Shown: in pieces, positions 25,133-33,903 of the stretch
Numbering within the stretch: the stretch's first letter is position 1
How the letters are laid out: each line of letters begins with the position of its first letter
Source: a virus
Reading direction: 5' to 3' (one strand)
Virus record (IMG/VR): IMGVR_UViG_3300030098_005816
Location: 1-35,880 of that record
Length of the DNA: 35,880 bases
Notes under the pieces: generated by a model
Told to the model about the DNA's origin: nothing
What the model saw: the letters and a program-made list of their open reading frames with translations, nothing else
Database searches by the model: none
Position numbers and translations under genes: made by a program

Positions 25133-25447
25133 TTAGTTTAGTGTCTTGTCTATTTCACCCCAATCATTGGGATTAGTCCAAGCGGAAGTCGCGCCTTCCA
25201 AAAGTTCTAAGGTTTTTGTTCTACCTAATTTTAAAAATCTATCTCCGCATTTAATACACTGCCATAATAAAGAACTATCATAAGTTCCTATTATTTCCAA
25301 ACCTGCAATACTTTCTTTACCGCAACTAGGGCATTTTTCAGGCTTTGTTTTATATTCTTTATTGCTTTCAACACCAATTCTTTCAACTATATCTCCAGTC
25401 TCTTTATCAGTTATATCATTAAGTAGAACAAATAGCTTTTCTATCAT
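25133..25447 (-). CDS. Zinc-ribbon protein, 104 aa
   Basis: C39-P-S-C42 and C64-I-K-C67-G form a classic zinc ribbon, with a β-rich link between (I-A-G-L-E-I-I-G-T-Y). The N-terminal 35 residues are acidic and β/α mixed. Overlaps the upstream gene by one base, and its stop is covered by the ribosome site of the phosphoesterase gene, so the two are likely co-translated. Binding of nucleic acid or protein is possible. No specific family recognised. Confidence 0.7.
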   Translation of the reverse strand: MIEKLFVLLNDITDKETGDIVERIGVESNKEYKTKPEKCPSCGKESIAGLEIIGTYDSSLLWQCIKCGDRFLKLGRTKTLELLEGATSAWTNPNDWGEIDKTLN

Positions 25448-25626
25448 TACTTCATTATAGCTTCTTTTACTACCTCTTCAACAGAATCATATATCGCTGT
25501 GATAATTTTTTCTTCTGTTTTTTCTGAGATAATAGGTATGTCTACATTATCATTTAGTTTAGTGATTATTTTTTCTTTCATCTCATCATTAAATATATAA
25601 TCAACTACCATTTCTTTCAGGTCCAT
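25447..25626 (-). CDS. Small acidic helical protein, 59 aa
   Basis: ATG 25624-25626 follows AAGGAG (25633-25638) by six bases, and the stop (25447-25449) overlaps the next ATG. The protein is Glu/Lys/Ile-rich, with several amphipathic helices (M-V-V-D-Y-I-F, K-I-I-T-K-L, I-I-T-A-I-Y-D-S-V-E-E-V-V). No family recognised. Its regular start signal and tight spacing support it as real. It follows the connector gene, so a small head-tail or accessory role is inferred only from position. Confidence 0.75.
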   Translation of the reverse strand: MDLKEMVVDYIFNDEMKEKIITKLNDNVDIPIISEKTEEKIITAIYDSVEEVVKEAIMK

Positions 25627-25636
25627 TTATTTCTCC

Positions 25637-26380
25637 TTAAAAATCATAGGGTTTTATAAACCCAGTTGTTGTTTTAGTACGTTCAAATTTCTTAATTCTT
25701 TTTATACCTTCTCTAAATTGCCCATCAAAAAAACTTAGTAAATCAGCATTTATATTTTCAGGGTCTTTATAACCTCTAGCTATAGCCCCATTTAGTAAAA
25801 CATCGTGAAATTGTGCAGGTATAAGCTCTAAAGGCCCTGCAACTGTATCATTATTTTCACTACTTTCAAAATTAGGAGGTATACATATTCCATATACTCT
25901 TATATTAGAAGTTCCAGAAACTGAACAAGATTGATAATCAACTGTTCTCCCATCCCTTGTAATAGAGTTGTTTACTCTCTCAATTATAGCTAATCTGTCT
26001 GTAGGAGTTGTTCCTTCACTACTTGAGTCATAACTACTAATTTTCCAAAATCTTTTGTTTTCTGAATTACCAATAGGAGTAGCTAAAGCTGTGTCTGAAC
26101 TATCTGCTGGACTTGTAAATTCATCGTCATCAATACTAATATCTCCTACTAATCTAGGAATCATAACATCATTAAAATAAACCTTTTCTATTTTTATTAT
26201 AGACGCATCTAAATTGTACCATCTTTGACCAGCTACTGAATTAATAAGCCAAGTTCTTTTAGTAACTAAAGTTTCTTCAGCTATTATATTTGCAGCGCTT
26301 TCTAAATAAAGTTCTGATTGCTTATTAGATAAATGAGGATGATGCTTTTCTAATAATTCAAGTATTTGTAGTTTATTCAT
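25637..26380 (-). CDS. Head-tail connector (adaptor-like), 247 aa
   Basis: The N-terminus is helical with a pattern like phage adaptor proteins (L-Q-I-L-E-L-L-E-K-H-H-P), followed by E-E-T-L-V, R-T-W-L-I-N-S-V-A-G-Q-R-W-Y-N-L and I-K-I-E-K-V-Y-F-N. A long β-rich middle and a helical C-terminus (F-H-D-V-L-L-N-G-A-I-A-R-G-Y) resemble P22 gp4-class adaptors. It overlaps the preceding structural gene by eight bases. Assignment rests on this pattern and on order after portal, scaffold and capsid. Confidence 0.6.
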   Translation of the reverse strand: MNKLQILELLEKHHPHLSNKQSELYLESAANIIAEETLVTKRTWLINSVAGQRWYNLDASIIKIEKVYFNDVMIPRLVGDISIDDDEFTSPADSSDTALATPIGNSENKRFWKISSYDSSSEGTTPTDRLAIIERVNNSITRDGRTVDYQSCSVSGTSNIRVYGICIPPNFESSENNDTVAGPLELIPAQFHDVLLNGAIARGYKDPENINADLLSFFDGQFREGIKRIKKFERTKTTTGFIKPYDF

Positions 26381-27173
26381 TTAATTGAACATCCCCTCCG
26401 TATTTAGCTAAAATATACTTATATTGTTCTTGTTTTGCTGAATTTAATGAAGCTATTTGAGAAGCTAATAAAGTAGTTAACTCAGTATCTTCTTCTTCGT
26501 GTACAAAATCTGCCATATAATTTTGGATTAAATTGATAGCAGTTTGTAAATAAACTAATTCTTTTGCATCTGTAGGTATTCCATAAAATATTGTATCTTC
26601 TGCAGCTTCTTCTATATCAGAAAGGTTTTTCCCCGTTAAATCAAACGTTCCATAAAACCCCCCATTTTGATTAAATTTTAACATACTAATCCAAAATATT
26701 CTTGCTTTTGGATGATTATAAGTAGTAGACTCGCCAATAGTTATAGCATCTTTAGGGATTATATTTAATTGACCTCCAGTTGTTGTAAAATATCTAGGTA
26801 AATATTTGTTGTTTTCGTAATAAATACTATCAGAATTTAAAGCTAAATTATAAGCTTTTAAACTATCAAGACTTCTAGCGGGATAGTAAACAGCTGGAGA
26901 TGAGTTTAATATTTGTCTTTCAACAGAAATAAGTCTTTTATCTTTGGTAAATCCATCTATAAGCCACGAACTTACACCTTGAGAATCTTCTAGCATGTAA
27001 TACCTTGAATTTAAAGTGGTATTAACAAGAGAATCATGAATTGCATCATCTGTTAAAATCCCTAATGTAGTTTTCCAAGCTTCTTCAAAAGAGTTATTAA
27101 TAACAGAATCTCCAAATAAAGAGATTAAATCATTACTAACAAGAGAAGTTATTTTATCTATAGGTTTAATCAT
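26373..27173 (-). CDS. Second connector/tail-completion protein candidate, 266 aa
   Basis: The N-terminal 60 residues are helical. Residues 60-160 are β-rich (S-R-Y-Y-M-L-E-D, G-G-Q-L-N-I-I-P-K-D-A), and the C-terminus is helical again (L-V-Y-L-Q-T-A-I-N-L-I-Q-N-Y-M-A-D-F-V). That α-β-α plan is common in ring-forming connectors of podoviruses. ATG 27171-27173 overlaps the stop of the 36-aa gene by four bases (ATGA). A tailspike-attachment or minor capsid role is the alternative. Confidence 0.55.
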   Translation of the reverse strand: MIKPIDKITSLVSNDLISLFGDSVINNSFEEAWKTTLGILTDDAIHDSLVNTTLNSRYYMLEDSQGVSSWLIDGFTKDKRLISVERQILNSSPAVYYPARSLDSLKAYNLALNSDSIYYENNKYLPRYFTTTGGQLNIIPKDAITIGESTTYNHPKARIFWISMLKFNQNGGFYGTFDLTGKNLSDIEEAAEDTIFYGIPTDAKELVYLQTAINLIQNYMADFVHEEEDTELTTLLASQIASLNSAKQEQYKYILAKYGGDVQLNE

Positions 27174-27280
27174 TTTTTCTTCTTATTAAATTTTCTTCTA
27201 GTATTGTTGGAACTTACCTTTGATTGATATTTTTTTCCAACACTTGTACTATTTACCATTTTATATTTTGTCTTTGTCAT
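27170..27280 (-). CDS. Small basic protein, 36 aa
   Basis: ATG 27278-27280 follows AGGAG (27285-27289) by four bases; stop TGA overlaps the next start. The product has many Lys/Arg (R-R-K-F-N-K-K-K-K at the end) and Ser/Thr/Asn, with no hydrophobic core. A nucleic-acid-binding or capsid-lining peptide is possible. A stable hairpin lies just upstream (27291-27312). Confidence 0.7.
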   Translation of the reverse strand: MTKTKYKMVNSTSVGKKYQSKVSSNNTRRKFNKKKK

Positions 27281-27290
27281 ATTTCTCCTA

Positions 27291-27312
27291 ATAGGGGCCC
27301 GAAGGCCCCTAT
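27291..27312 (-). promoter_or_regulatory. Stable UUCG hairpin beside ribosome site
   Basis: ATAGGGGCC (27291-27299), loop CGAA (27300-27303), and its exact complement (27304-27312). On the - strand transcript the loop is UUCG closed by C-G, a very stable tetraloop. It ends one base before the AGGAG of the 36-aa gene. No U-run follows on the - strand, so it is probably not an intrinsic terminator for late transcripts; on the + strand a weak T-rich stretch follows and it could stop antisense reads. Confidence 0.75.
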
Positions 27313-27326
27313 AGTTTATTTACTGA

Positions 27327-27773
27327 TTATGATGGGTCAGCTCCAACTCCTCCGATTGTTACATCAGAAGCAGCAGGGCCTCCATCATGATACATAACTG
27401 TCCAAGTTACAACAGCAGTTCCAGAACCACTATCTTTTGTGGTATTAAACTTAATACCAGGAGATGCGGGAGCAGAACTCACTTTATATAACTTAGTTGT
27501 ATTTTGAGCTTGGTTGTCTATAATATCAGTTGCTATAGATTGATAAGTAGATTCATCGTCTTGAACACCATGAATCGAAGTATCAGCTACAACTGTACCA
27601 GTATCAGCTATAGCTACTTGAAGCATATAACCTCCAGCGTCAACTATATCTTTTAAGTCAGCGCCTGTTATAGCAGTACTAGTAACACCAGCACTAGTTC
27701 CTGAAGCTAAAGCAGCAGAAGCTTCTGATAGTTTTACCCAACCATTACCCATATGAGTTTTAGTAAAAGCCAT
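27327..27773 (-). CDS. Small head protein, possible decoration, 148 aa
   Basis: Lies directly after the major capsid gene (14-base gap). The product is Ala/Gly/Ser/Thr-rich with β-type alternation (G-Y-M-L-Q-V-A-I-A-D-T-G-T-V-V), no membrane segment and a low-charge, glycine-rich tail. Size and place fit capsid decoration or stabilising proteins. No motif proves it, and a tail-tube or minor-capsid role cannot be excluded. Confidence 0.55.
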   Translation of the reverse strand: MAFTKTHMGNGWVKLSEASAALASGTSAGVTSTAITGADLKDIVDAGGYMLQVAIADTGTVVADTSIHGVQDDESTYQSIATDIIDNQAQNTTKLYKVSSAPASPGIKFNTTKDSGSGTAVVTWTVMYHDGGPAASDVTIGGVGADPS

Positions 27774-27787
27774 TATTCACCCCCTTC

Positions 27788-29203
27788 TTAAGTAAACTTA
27801 ATAATACAGTGAGTTTCTGGTAAGCTGATTTCTAATCCAGCCTCAGTAATAATTTGGTCTTTTCTACCATCAACATCATTATTTTGAATGTTAGTTTCAA
27901 TGAATGTGTCTCTGCTTATACCATTACCAGCTAGTGGTCTATAAGCAACATTACCCATATCAACTGCAACACAATAGTCTTCCCATGGACCTCTTAATAA
28001 AGGTTCAGCAACAAAGTGTAAGTTACCAAAAATAGTATTTACCATTGTTACAGTATGACCAAATGCACCTTTAATATTTTGCACATCTAATCTATATTGA
28101 GAAGAACCAACTGTATTGTTTAAGAAAGAGCCGTTACCCATTTTATTCAAATAAGTAATTACTTTTCTTGAAGCTAATACAAGTTTGTTTCCACTATTTC
28201 CACTTTCAGGTGCAAAGAAATCTTCCATTGCATCTAAGAAAGCGTCATAGCCTGAAGAAGCATAACTCATTGTATATACTTTACCAAACGATTCAGTATA
28301 AGGAACTATACCATGTGAGTATCTAACAGGACCTGATGTAACACCTTGCTCATCGACTGTACCACCAGCGGCACCTCCGTTAGCAGAACCAATTCCAAAA
28401 AGCATTGAATGCTCAATGTCCATTTTGTGTTCCATTAATTTATCAGTCCAAATACGTTGAAACTCATTTGAGTTACCTCTATAACGAGTCGCTAAAGCAG
28501 TATTTGAGAAAAGGTTCATGCCAGTTTTAAAAATCTGACAATATCCTTCTCTATCAAATAGTGAGTCTTCCCAACCGTCTGGGGCTGTTCCACCCTCACC
28601 ATATGCTGTTCCAATTACTTGGATATTAGCACCAGCTGCAACTACTACATCTGTACCATCAACTGGCCAGTTGTCTCCAACAAATTCTACTCCTGATTCA
28701 ACAGTAGCAGATTCGTCTCTAACTAAAATATTAGTTTCAGTTGCATCTGTGGCATTATCTAGGTAGTCACCAGATTTAATTCTAAATCTTCGTACTACAC
28801 CATCATTACATGCTACAGCTAAAACATCGCCACCTTTTAAAAATTTAGGTTGTTTTCCTGTTGCAGATATTCTACCATATTCATCATAGTATACCTCAAC
28901 AGCAGCTGCTACATCGCCACCAGTGTCATTTAATGTTGGAGGTGTTCCAGCATCCAATGTAAATGTCCAGCCATCAACAGCTTTCATATTTTTACGTTGC
29001 CATTGATGTCTTTGTTCTAAGAATTTAAATACAGGGTCGTCTGTCATTTTTTTCGCTACTTTGCTTAAGTATACAAAAAATGGACTTTGCTGAGGAGCAA
29101 GCTCTGCAACACGTTCTCCAAAATTAAACAAACGTCTACTATCATTGATAGAGACTGCGCTTTGGACAGCGTTACCTGCATTTGGTGAATAAAAATTCGC
29201 CAT
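27788..29203 (-). CDS. Major capsid protein, 471 aa
   Basis: The length, order after portal and scaffold, and Gly/Ala/Asn-rich mixed α/β composition fit a major capsid protein of the HK97-type fold. The N-terminus R-R-L-F-N-F-G-E-R-V-A-E-L-A-P-Q-Q-S-P-F is a helix like those I know from uncultured marine phage capsid proteins, and the ending (P-W-E-D-Y-C-V-A-V-D-M-G-N-V-A-Y-R-P-L) fits an axial domain. ATG 29201-29203 has GGAG upstream. Name rests on position and resemblance. Confidence 0.8.
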   Translation of the reverse strand: MANFYSPNAGNAVQSAVSINDSRRLFNFGERVAELAPQQSPFFVYLSKVAKKMTDDPVFKFLEQRHQWQRKNMKAVDGWTFTLDAGTPPTLNDTGGDVAAAVEVYYDEYGRISATGKQPKFLKGGDVLAVACNDGVVRRFRIKSGDYLDNATDATETNILVRDESATVESGVEFVGDNWPVDGTDVVVAAGANIQVIGTAYGEGGTAPDGWEDSLFDREGYCQIFKTGMNLFSNTALATRYRGNSNEFQRIWTDKLMEHKMDIEHSMLFGIGSANGGAAGGTVDEQGVTSGPVRYSHGIVPYTESFGKVYTMSYASSGYDAFLDAMEDFFAPESGNSGNKLVLASRKVITYLNKMGNGSFLNNTVGSSQYRLDVQNIKGAFGHTVTMVNTIFGNLHFVAEPLLRGPWEDYCVAVDMGNVAYRPLAGNGISRDTFIETNIQNNDVDGRKDQIITEAGLEISLPETHCIIKFT

Positions 29204-29269
29204 TGTTTATCTCCGTTTCATTTTGTACCCTCTCTCAGCTGTCGCGTAGACCTTCGAGTAGGATTTTAA

Positions 29270-30172
29270 TTACCAAGGGTTATTTTTTTTATAACCTTCT
29301 ATTATCGAGTTCATAATTCCATCCTCTGCACTTCCTTGAGGGTCATTCTGTTGAGAAGGCAAAACTCCCATAGGAGACGGAACCTGTTGAGCTCTAGCTT
29401 GTTGATTAAACGTATCGCTAGGGCCAGATTGCGTTTGCTGTTCTGGTTGACCTGTTCCCTTCTTAAGTCTATACAAAGAGACTAAATTATCCATTGATAA
29501 TGAATCTGGAGTTGACATTGTGTTTACAAAATCAGCTGCTTCTTCTTGGCTTAATCCATATTGTCCTTGTACCTGATTATACACTCCATTTAACTGTTGT
29601 CTTTGAGCGGCAATAGCTTCATTTCGTTGTATTTCTTGAACTCTTTGAGCTCTTTCATGTTCTAATTGTTCAGATATAAGAGCAGTTTGATATTCGCTTT
29701 TGTAAGCATTGTATTGTATCATCTGGTCTCTCCATGCTTCAGTATCATTTAAATACCTTGCACTTGCACTATTTGGGTCTTCCATCGCTTCTGCTCTGGA
29801 AAATCCAGCTGGCGCTTCAGGTTTAACTGGAGGTTCAGGAAACTGTTCTACATTTTGCTCTTGCTGCTGAACAGGAGCCTGTGTATTGGCTTGCTGTAAA
29901 GCACCTTGCATTTGTTGAACTTGTTGCCTTAAATTTGCATTCTCATTAGCTTCTTTGTTAGCTTGTGATTGCCAAAATTCAAATCTTTTAGCATCATTTT
30001 TAGCTTGTACATCATCAACTTGAGGCTGCTCTGTAGAAGGTGTCCTTGAAGGAGCTTCTGTTCCAGTTTCTGGTGTTTCGGTATTACTAAAAAACGCTTC
30101 TTCTACCGATAATTGTTCAGAGCCCTGAGGTTCAGGGGTGTCTGTATTGTTGGTTGTTTCTAGTGCGTCCAT
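29270..30172 (-). CDS. Scaffolding protein, 300 aa
   Basis: ATG 30170-30172, preceded by GGAAAAG. The product is acidic at the N-terminus (Glu/Thr/Pro-rich), has a long Gln/Asn-rich coiled coil at about residues 60-110 and a second helical part at 145-210, and ends in a short helical tail. Lying between portal and capsid, with low complexity and strong helix content, it fits a P22-type scaffolding protein that binds the coat during shell assembly and leaves later. No protease motif was seen, so a cleavage role is not supported. Confidence 0.75.
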   Translation of the reverse strand: MDALETTNNTDTPEPQGSEQLSVEEAFFSNTETPETGTEAPSRTPSTEQPQVDDVQAKNDAKRFEFWQSQANKEANENANLRQQVQQMQGALQQANTQAPVQQQEQNVEQFPEPPVKPEAPAGFSRAEAMEDPNSASARYLNDTEAWRDQMIQYNAYKSEYQTALISEQLEHERAQRVQEIQRNEAIAAQRQQLNGVYNQVQGQYGLSQEEAADFVNTMSTPDSLSMDNLVSLYRLKKGTGQPEQQTQSGPSDTFNQQARAQQVPSPMGVLPSQQNDPQGSAEDGIMNSIIEGYKKNNPW

Positions 30173-30202
30173 TTTCTTTTCCTATTTTTAGCTGCCTCTA
30201 TG

Positions 30203-32374
30203 CTACTTAGAGGGTGAGCTTTCTTTTTTAGTTGCGTCTTTTATTTGACGCTTAACTGTAGCGAGATTATCATCGAGCCTTTTTTCAAACAAGACGCCAG
30301 CAGATTCAGTTTTGTTTTTAGTTTTATCAAGTTGTGTTTTAAACTTCTCGACTTCAACTTTCTTACGAAGATTGACTGCTTCTCTATCTCTAGTTTGCAA
30401 GTCTCCTTCAAGTTTCTCAATCTGCTCTTGTTGTTGTTTAATCATGCCTTCCATTTGAGCAATCTGGTCAGTTCTTTGCATTACACCTTCCATATCAAAG
30501 ATTTCTGTTTTCTTAAGAACTTCTTGTTTATCTACTAACCCTTTAGAGTAAGCATCTAAATAGAACTCAAGTTCAGCAAATCTATTAGTAGGTAATGTAC
30601 TACCACTGACTACGACCACATCATATTTTCCGATTGTTATATCGTTAAAAATTTGTAATTCTCCAGTTTTATCATCATATAGTCTTTTATTAACTACATA
30701 TTCATTCATAGAGTTATTTGGATTAACAACTCTAAATGTTTTTTCTATACTATACAATTGTTGCATTAAAGGTATAGCTACCTGACCTACTCTTACTAAA
30801 GCTTGTTCTATGTCAGTTAATTTAGATTTAATCTTTCTTTGACCAAATTCATCAAGAGCTATAGTAGCTTTATATGTTTGAGGTGCTGAAGCAGAATTAC
30901 CGCTCATCATTTCATATAAACCTAAAGCATGGTCAATATCATTTTTAGCTGTAGTTTCATTACTGTATAATTCGTTAGGTAACGGACTAGGCTGTACTGT
31001 TACTGGAGCACCATCAGTAGGGTCATAAGGTATAGCAACACCAGGCTGTGCCCATTTTTCTTCAAAGTCTTTCATATCTACACTACCTTCAGGAACTAAT
31101 ATTTTAGTATTAGTACTTGTAGTAGCGTGAGCAATAATTAAAGAACGAGTTTTATTTATATATTCTTGTAATCCTTTTACCATTCTTACATCAGATGTAG
31201 GATAAGGAGTCCTAGTATGTAAATTACACATAGGAACTATAGGGTATTGGTCAATAGGTAAAATTCTTTCATATAGAACAGTCTCTCCAATTATAACACA
31301 TTGTTTAATTCTTGTAACAGATATATGAACCGTTTGAATAAGCTGTTTCATAATTAAACCTTGATAATCAGTTTGCTCTATTTGAGGAGCAGGAATATCA
31401 GGTTCAGGAACTTCAGCATCAGCACCAAGGCCAATTTGAGCCATTTGCTGAGAATCCATATCTCTTTTTTGTTGTTTTTGCATTTCCCATTGTTGCATTA
31501 ACTGAGATATTAATTGTTGAGCTTGCGTTTCATCAACTACAACTTGTCCTTGTATTATCCAAGCTGGTCTTTTTATATATTGGTTAAATTCTTCTTCATC
31601 GAGTAATTCTTCTTTTTTGCTAAATGTTTCAAATGTTCTTATTTTTTTAACATCTATTTTATAATATCTTTCATAACCTCTTACATATTCACTTTGTTCA
31701 TGCAATAAACCTACATCTTCTGGGAAGAATACTTTATTGTCGTTATCTCTTGCGGTTTCTGGTGCATTAAAGTCTTGCTCTCCAGATGCATCATCTATTT
31801 CTTTTTTGTATTTTGGATATAATTTTTTAGCTTGTTCTCTACTAAATAAACGAGAGACTATTATATTTTCTGCATCGTCAAAAAACTTGTGTCTAGAATT
31901 TGGGTCTACATATACATCAAGAGGGTCTATATCGTGCATACAAACTTCACCTTTACCCATATCCATCATAGGGTCTTGATATATATTAATATATCCTACA
32001 CCCATTACATAATAATCATCAATAGCTTGTCTAATAACACTTCTACCATCAGATATATCATACATATAAGAAAGTAATGCGCTCATTACATTAGCTACTT
32101 TTCTATCACTATCTTCTCTTGGGGAACATCTAAAAGACGGTCTATTAGCAGTAAGCATTGCTTTTGCTGTTTCTACTGCTGGATGTATTCTATTAACAAC
32201 AATAGGAGCTTGACCTCTAGCTTCTAACGTTTCTGCTTGGTCTTTAGTCCATTGCCTACCTAAACGAAATTCTTTATCTTCTTTAGCCTGTTTAGCCCAA
32301 GCATCTCGTTTTTTGCTATAGTCCTTATATAACTGTATCGTAGTATCTACGACTTTGTTGTCCTGTTTATCCAA
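30203..32374 (-). CDS. Portal protein, P22-type, 723 aa
   Basis: Starts at TTG 32372-32374; no in-frame ATG is near and an AGG lies seven bases upstream. The protein has the layout of P22-like portals: a charged N-terminus, the wing/clip region with A-M-L-T-A-N-R-P-S-F, a D-P-L-D-V-Y-V-D-P-N-S segment, then helical stem and crown. The last about 90 residues are a coiled coil (M-E-G-M-I-K-Q-Q-Q-E-Q-I-E-K-L). A Gln/Met-rich insertion (Q-Q-L-I-S-Q-L-M-Q-Q-W-E-M-Q-K-Q) sits near residues 280-330. It would form the dodecameric ring at one vertex through which DNA is packed and ejected. The gap before it holds a candidate promoter. Confidence 0.85.
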   Translation of the reverse strand: MDKQDNKVVDTTIQLYKDYSKKRDAWAKQAKEDKEFRLGRQWTKDQAETLEARGQAPIVVNRIHPAVETAKAMLTANRPSFRCSPREDSDRKVANVMSALLSYMYDISDGRSVIRQAIDDYYVMGVGYINIYQDPMMDMGKGEVCMHDIDPLDVYVDPNSRHKFFDDAENIIVSRLFSREQAKKLYPKYKKEIDDASGEQDFNAPETARDNDNKVFFPEDVGLLHEQSEYVRGYERYYKIDVKKIRTFETFSKKEELLDEEEFNQYIKRPAWIIQGQVVVDETQAQQLISQLMQQWEMQKQQKRDMDSQQMAQIGLGADAEVPEPDIPAPQIEQTDYQGLIMKQLIQTVHISVTRIKQCVIIGETVLYERILPIDQYPIVPMCNLHTRTPYPTSDVRMVKGLQEYINKTRSLIIAHATTSTNTKILVPEGSVDMKDFEEKWAQPGVAIPYDPTDGAPVTVQPSPLPNELYSNETTAKNDIDHALGLYEMMSGNSASAPQTYKATIALDEFGQRKIKSKLTDIEQALVRVGQVAIPLMQQLYSIEKTFRVVNPNNSMNEYVVNKRLYDDKTGELQIFNDITIGKYDVVVVSGSTLPTNRFAELEFYLDAYSKGLVDKQEVLKKTEIFDMEGVMQRTDQIAQMEGMIKQQQEQIEKLEGDLQTRDREAVNLRKKVEVEKFKTQLDKTKNKTESAGVLFEKRLDDNLATVKRQIKDATKKESSPSK

Positions 32375-32383
32375 TAGTTTGCC

Positions 32384-32429
32384 TAGTTTTTATCAACTTA
32401 ATATACAACTTAAAGGGTCATCCAATCAA
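32384..32429 (-). promoter_or_regulatory. Candidate late promoter and conserved 31-bp element, copy 1
   Basis: On the - strand the block TTTA, 2 nt, TTGTATATTA, 2 nt, TTGA, 2 nt, AAAACTA (32384-32414) sits between the large terminase and the portal and covers the terminase stop codon. It holds a -10-like TATATT (32400-32405) with TTGATT (32424-32429) 18 bases upstream. The copy at 13993 shares 25 of 31 positions. Would drive the portal-capsid-tail genes. Confidence 0.5.
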
Positions 32430-33903
32430 GCTTTTTCTTTGGTTTACTTAAATAATCATCATCTTTATCAAAATCTTTCACTCTAGAAGGTTTTGAACCA
32501 TCCAATGCTGTCCATATAGCGTCCATAACATCATCATGTTTTCCTCTAGGGTAACTTAAAAATTCTTGTTGAGGTATATTATCCTGTGGTCTAAAATAAA
32601 AAGAGCCTTTAGCAAATAAAGGGACTAAAGATAATAACCGTTCACTTTTTCTGTTTCGTGGTTTTACACCTTTTTCAAGACCTGGTATATACAAACTTTC
32701 TTTTAACATAAGTTCTCTAACTGCTGTTCTTAAAGCCTCTTGATAACCTACTGTTTCTATTTTCATCCTTTTAGGTTTATACTTCTTAAAAACGTCAATA
32801 AGCTTTTGAGGCTGTTCTGCAGGACTAATTCTATCCCTATAAACATCAACAATATACTTATTATTATCGGAGTCAATACCCATTGTAGCAACAACAAAGT
32901 AATCGGCAGTGGAAGAAAGACTACTAGCAGGGTCAACTCCACAATAGATTTCAATTGGTTTAATCTCTTCTTTTCCATCTATAGTCCTAACTAGACAATT
33001 TTGTCCATTAATTCTTTTGTAGTCATAATGATGCATTTTTATCCATTCTGGTTTGAATGGAGCCATATCAGGAGATTGGGCTATATTCATATACTCTTGA
33101 TAGAAACCATTTAAGTTTCCTACAGATGCAAATTCTTTTTTAATTTCCATTATTCTTGATTTAGGAAATCTTTCAGGCCATATGCTTTTTTCATCCTCGT
33201 CCCATATAGAATACCATAAAACATTCCATGCTGGAGAATCTTTAGCCCAATATAAAAAACAATCTTCTGATATTACTGTACCAATCATAGCTATTTTACC
33301 TTCATCAGATAACGATGGTATTACAGCCTCTGTAATCCACTTTCTGTTTTTAGCCCTAGCTTCTGGAGTAAATGCATTTAACTCTGACTCAAAGTCATCT
33401 ACTATAATAAGATTAGGACGAGTATCTCCTTCAATAAATCCTCTAACTCTTTGTCCAGTACCTACAGCTATAATCCTAGCTCCATTAGCTAATACTATAT
33501 CATTATTAGTCCATCTTTTAGCTGTAGTAGGACCAAGGTCTCCAAATATAGAGCTAAATTTATCTGAATGAGTTAAATGATATTTAATACGTGATAAGAA
33601 ATTTATAGACTGAGTTTGTGACTCAGATATTATAACAATAAATAAATCTTCATCAGATTTTTTAAAAGCTAATCTCCATAAAGGGAAGATGAGGGTGGTA
33701 ACTGTAGACTTTGCTGTACCACGGGGAGCTGCAATTAACACCCTCCTTTTGTCGTCATTAGCTAGATAAGAATACACATCTTTGTGAAAAGGTGGTGTAC
33801 TCTTTCTAAGGGCTGTAGGGAAGCAGTGCCTTCCGAACAGCGCCATATTATTACGAAGCTTTTTTAAAGCCTGCATTTGGCTATATTGTTCTTCGTAATC
33901 CAT
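32410..33903 (-). CDS. terL: Terminase large subunit, 497 aa
   Basis: Both halves of the packaging motor are visible. ATPase: Walker A A-P-R-G-T-A-K-S-T (59-67), Walker B L-I-I-V-D-D-F-E (165-172), with D169/D170 and E172 as catalytic carboxylates. Nuclease (RNase H-like): G-V-D324-P, K-I-E383-T, and K-H-D457-D458-V-M-D461, the acidic set for metal binding. Length is usual for the family. ATG 33901-33903 overlaps the previous stop by one base. It translocates DNA through the portal and cuts concatemers. The flanking 5' gene is the HExxH protein rather than the small terminase, which is less usual. Confidence 0.95.
   Translation of the reverse strand: MDYEEQYSQMQALKKLRNNMALFGRHCFPTALRKSTPPFHKDVYSYLANDDKRRVLIAAPRGTAKSTVTTLIFPLWRLAFKKSDEDLFIVIISESQTQSINFLSRIKYHLTHSDKFSSIFGDLGPTTAKRWTNNDIVLANGARIIAVGTGQRVRGFIEGDTRPNLIIVDDFESELNAFTPEARAKNRKWITEAVIPSLSDEGKIAMIGTVISEDCFLYWAKDSPAWNVLWYSIWDEDEKSIWPERFPKSRIMEIKKEFASVGNLNGFYQEYMNIAQSPDMAPFKPEWIKMHHYDYKRINGQNCLVRTIDGKEEIKPIEIYCGVDPASSLSSTADYFVVATMGIDSDNNKYIVDVYRDRISPAEQPQKLIDVFKKYKPKRMKIETVGYQEALRTAVRELMLKESLYIPGLEKGVKPRNRKSERLLSLVPLFAKGSFYFRPQDNIPQQEFLSYPRGKHDDVMDAIWTALDGSKPSRVKDFDKDDDYLSKPKKKLDWMTL

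Noticed and set aside
27291-27312. Hairpin as an intrinsic terminator for late transcripts
   Set aside because: On the - strand it is followed by UAGGAGAAAU, not a U-run, and a gene starts directly after it.
29204-29269. 66-base gap before the capsid gene as a promoter or structured RNA; also a 4-codon frame MKRR
   Set aside because: No copy of the shared late element, only short bulged pairings, and the 4-codon frame simply overlaps the ribosome site.
33182-33571. 129-codon + strand frame inside the terminase gene
   Set aside because: Opposite a gene with intact Walker and nuclease motifs; no ribosome site and no recognisable product.
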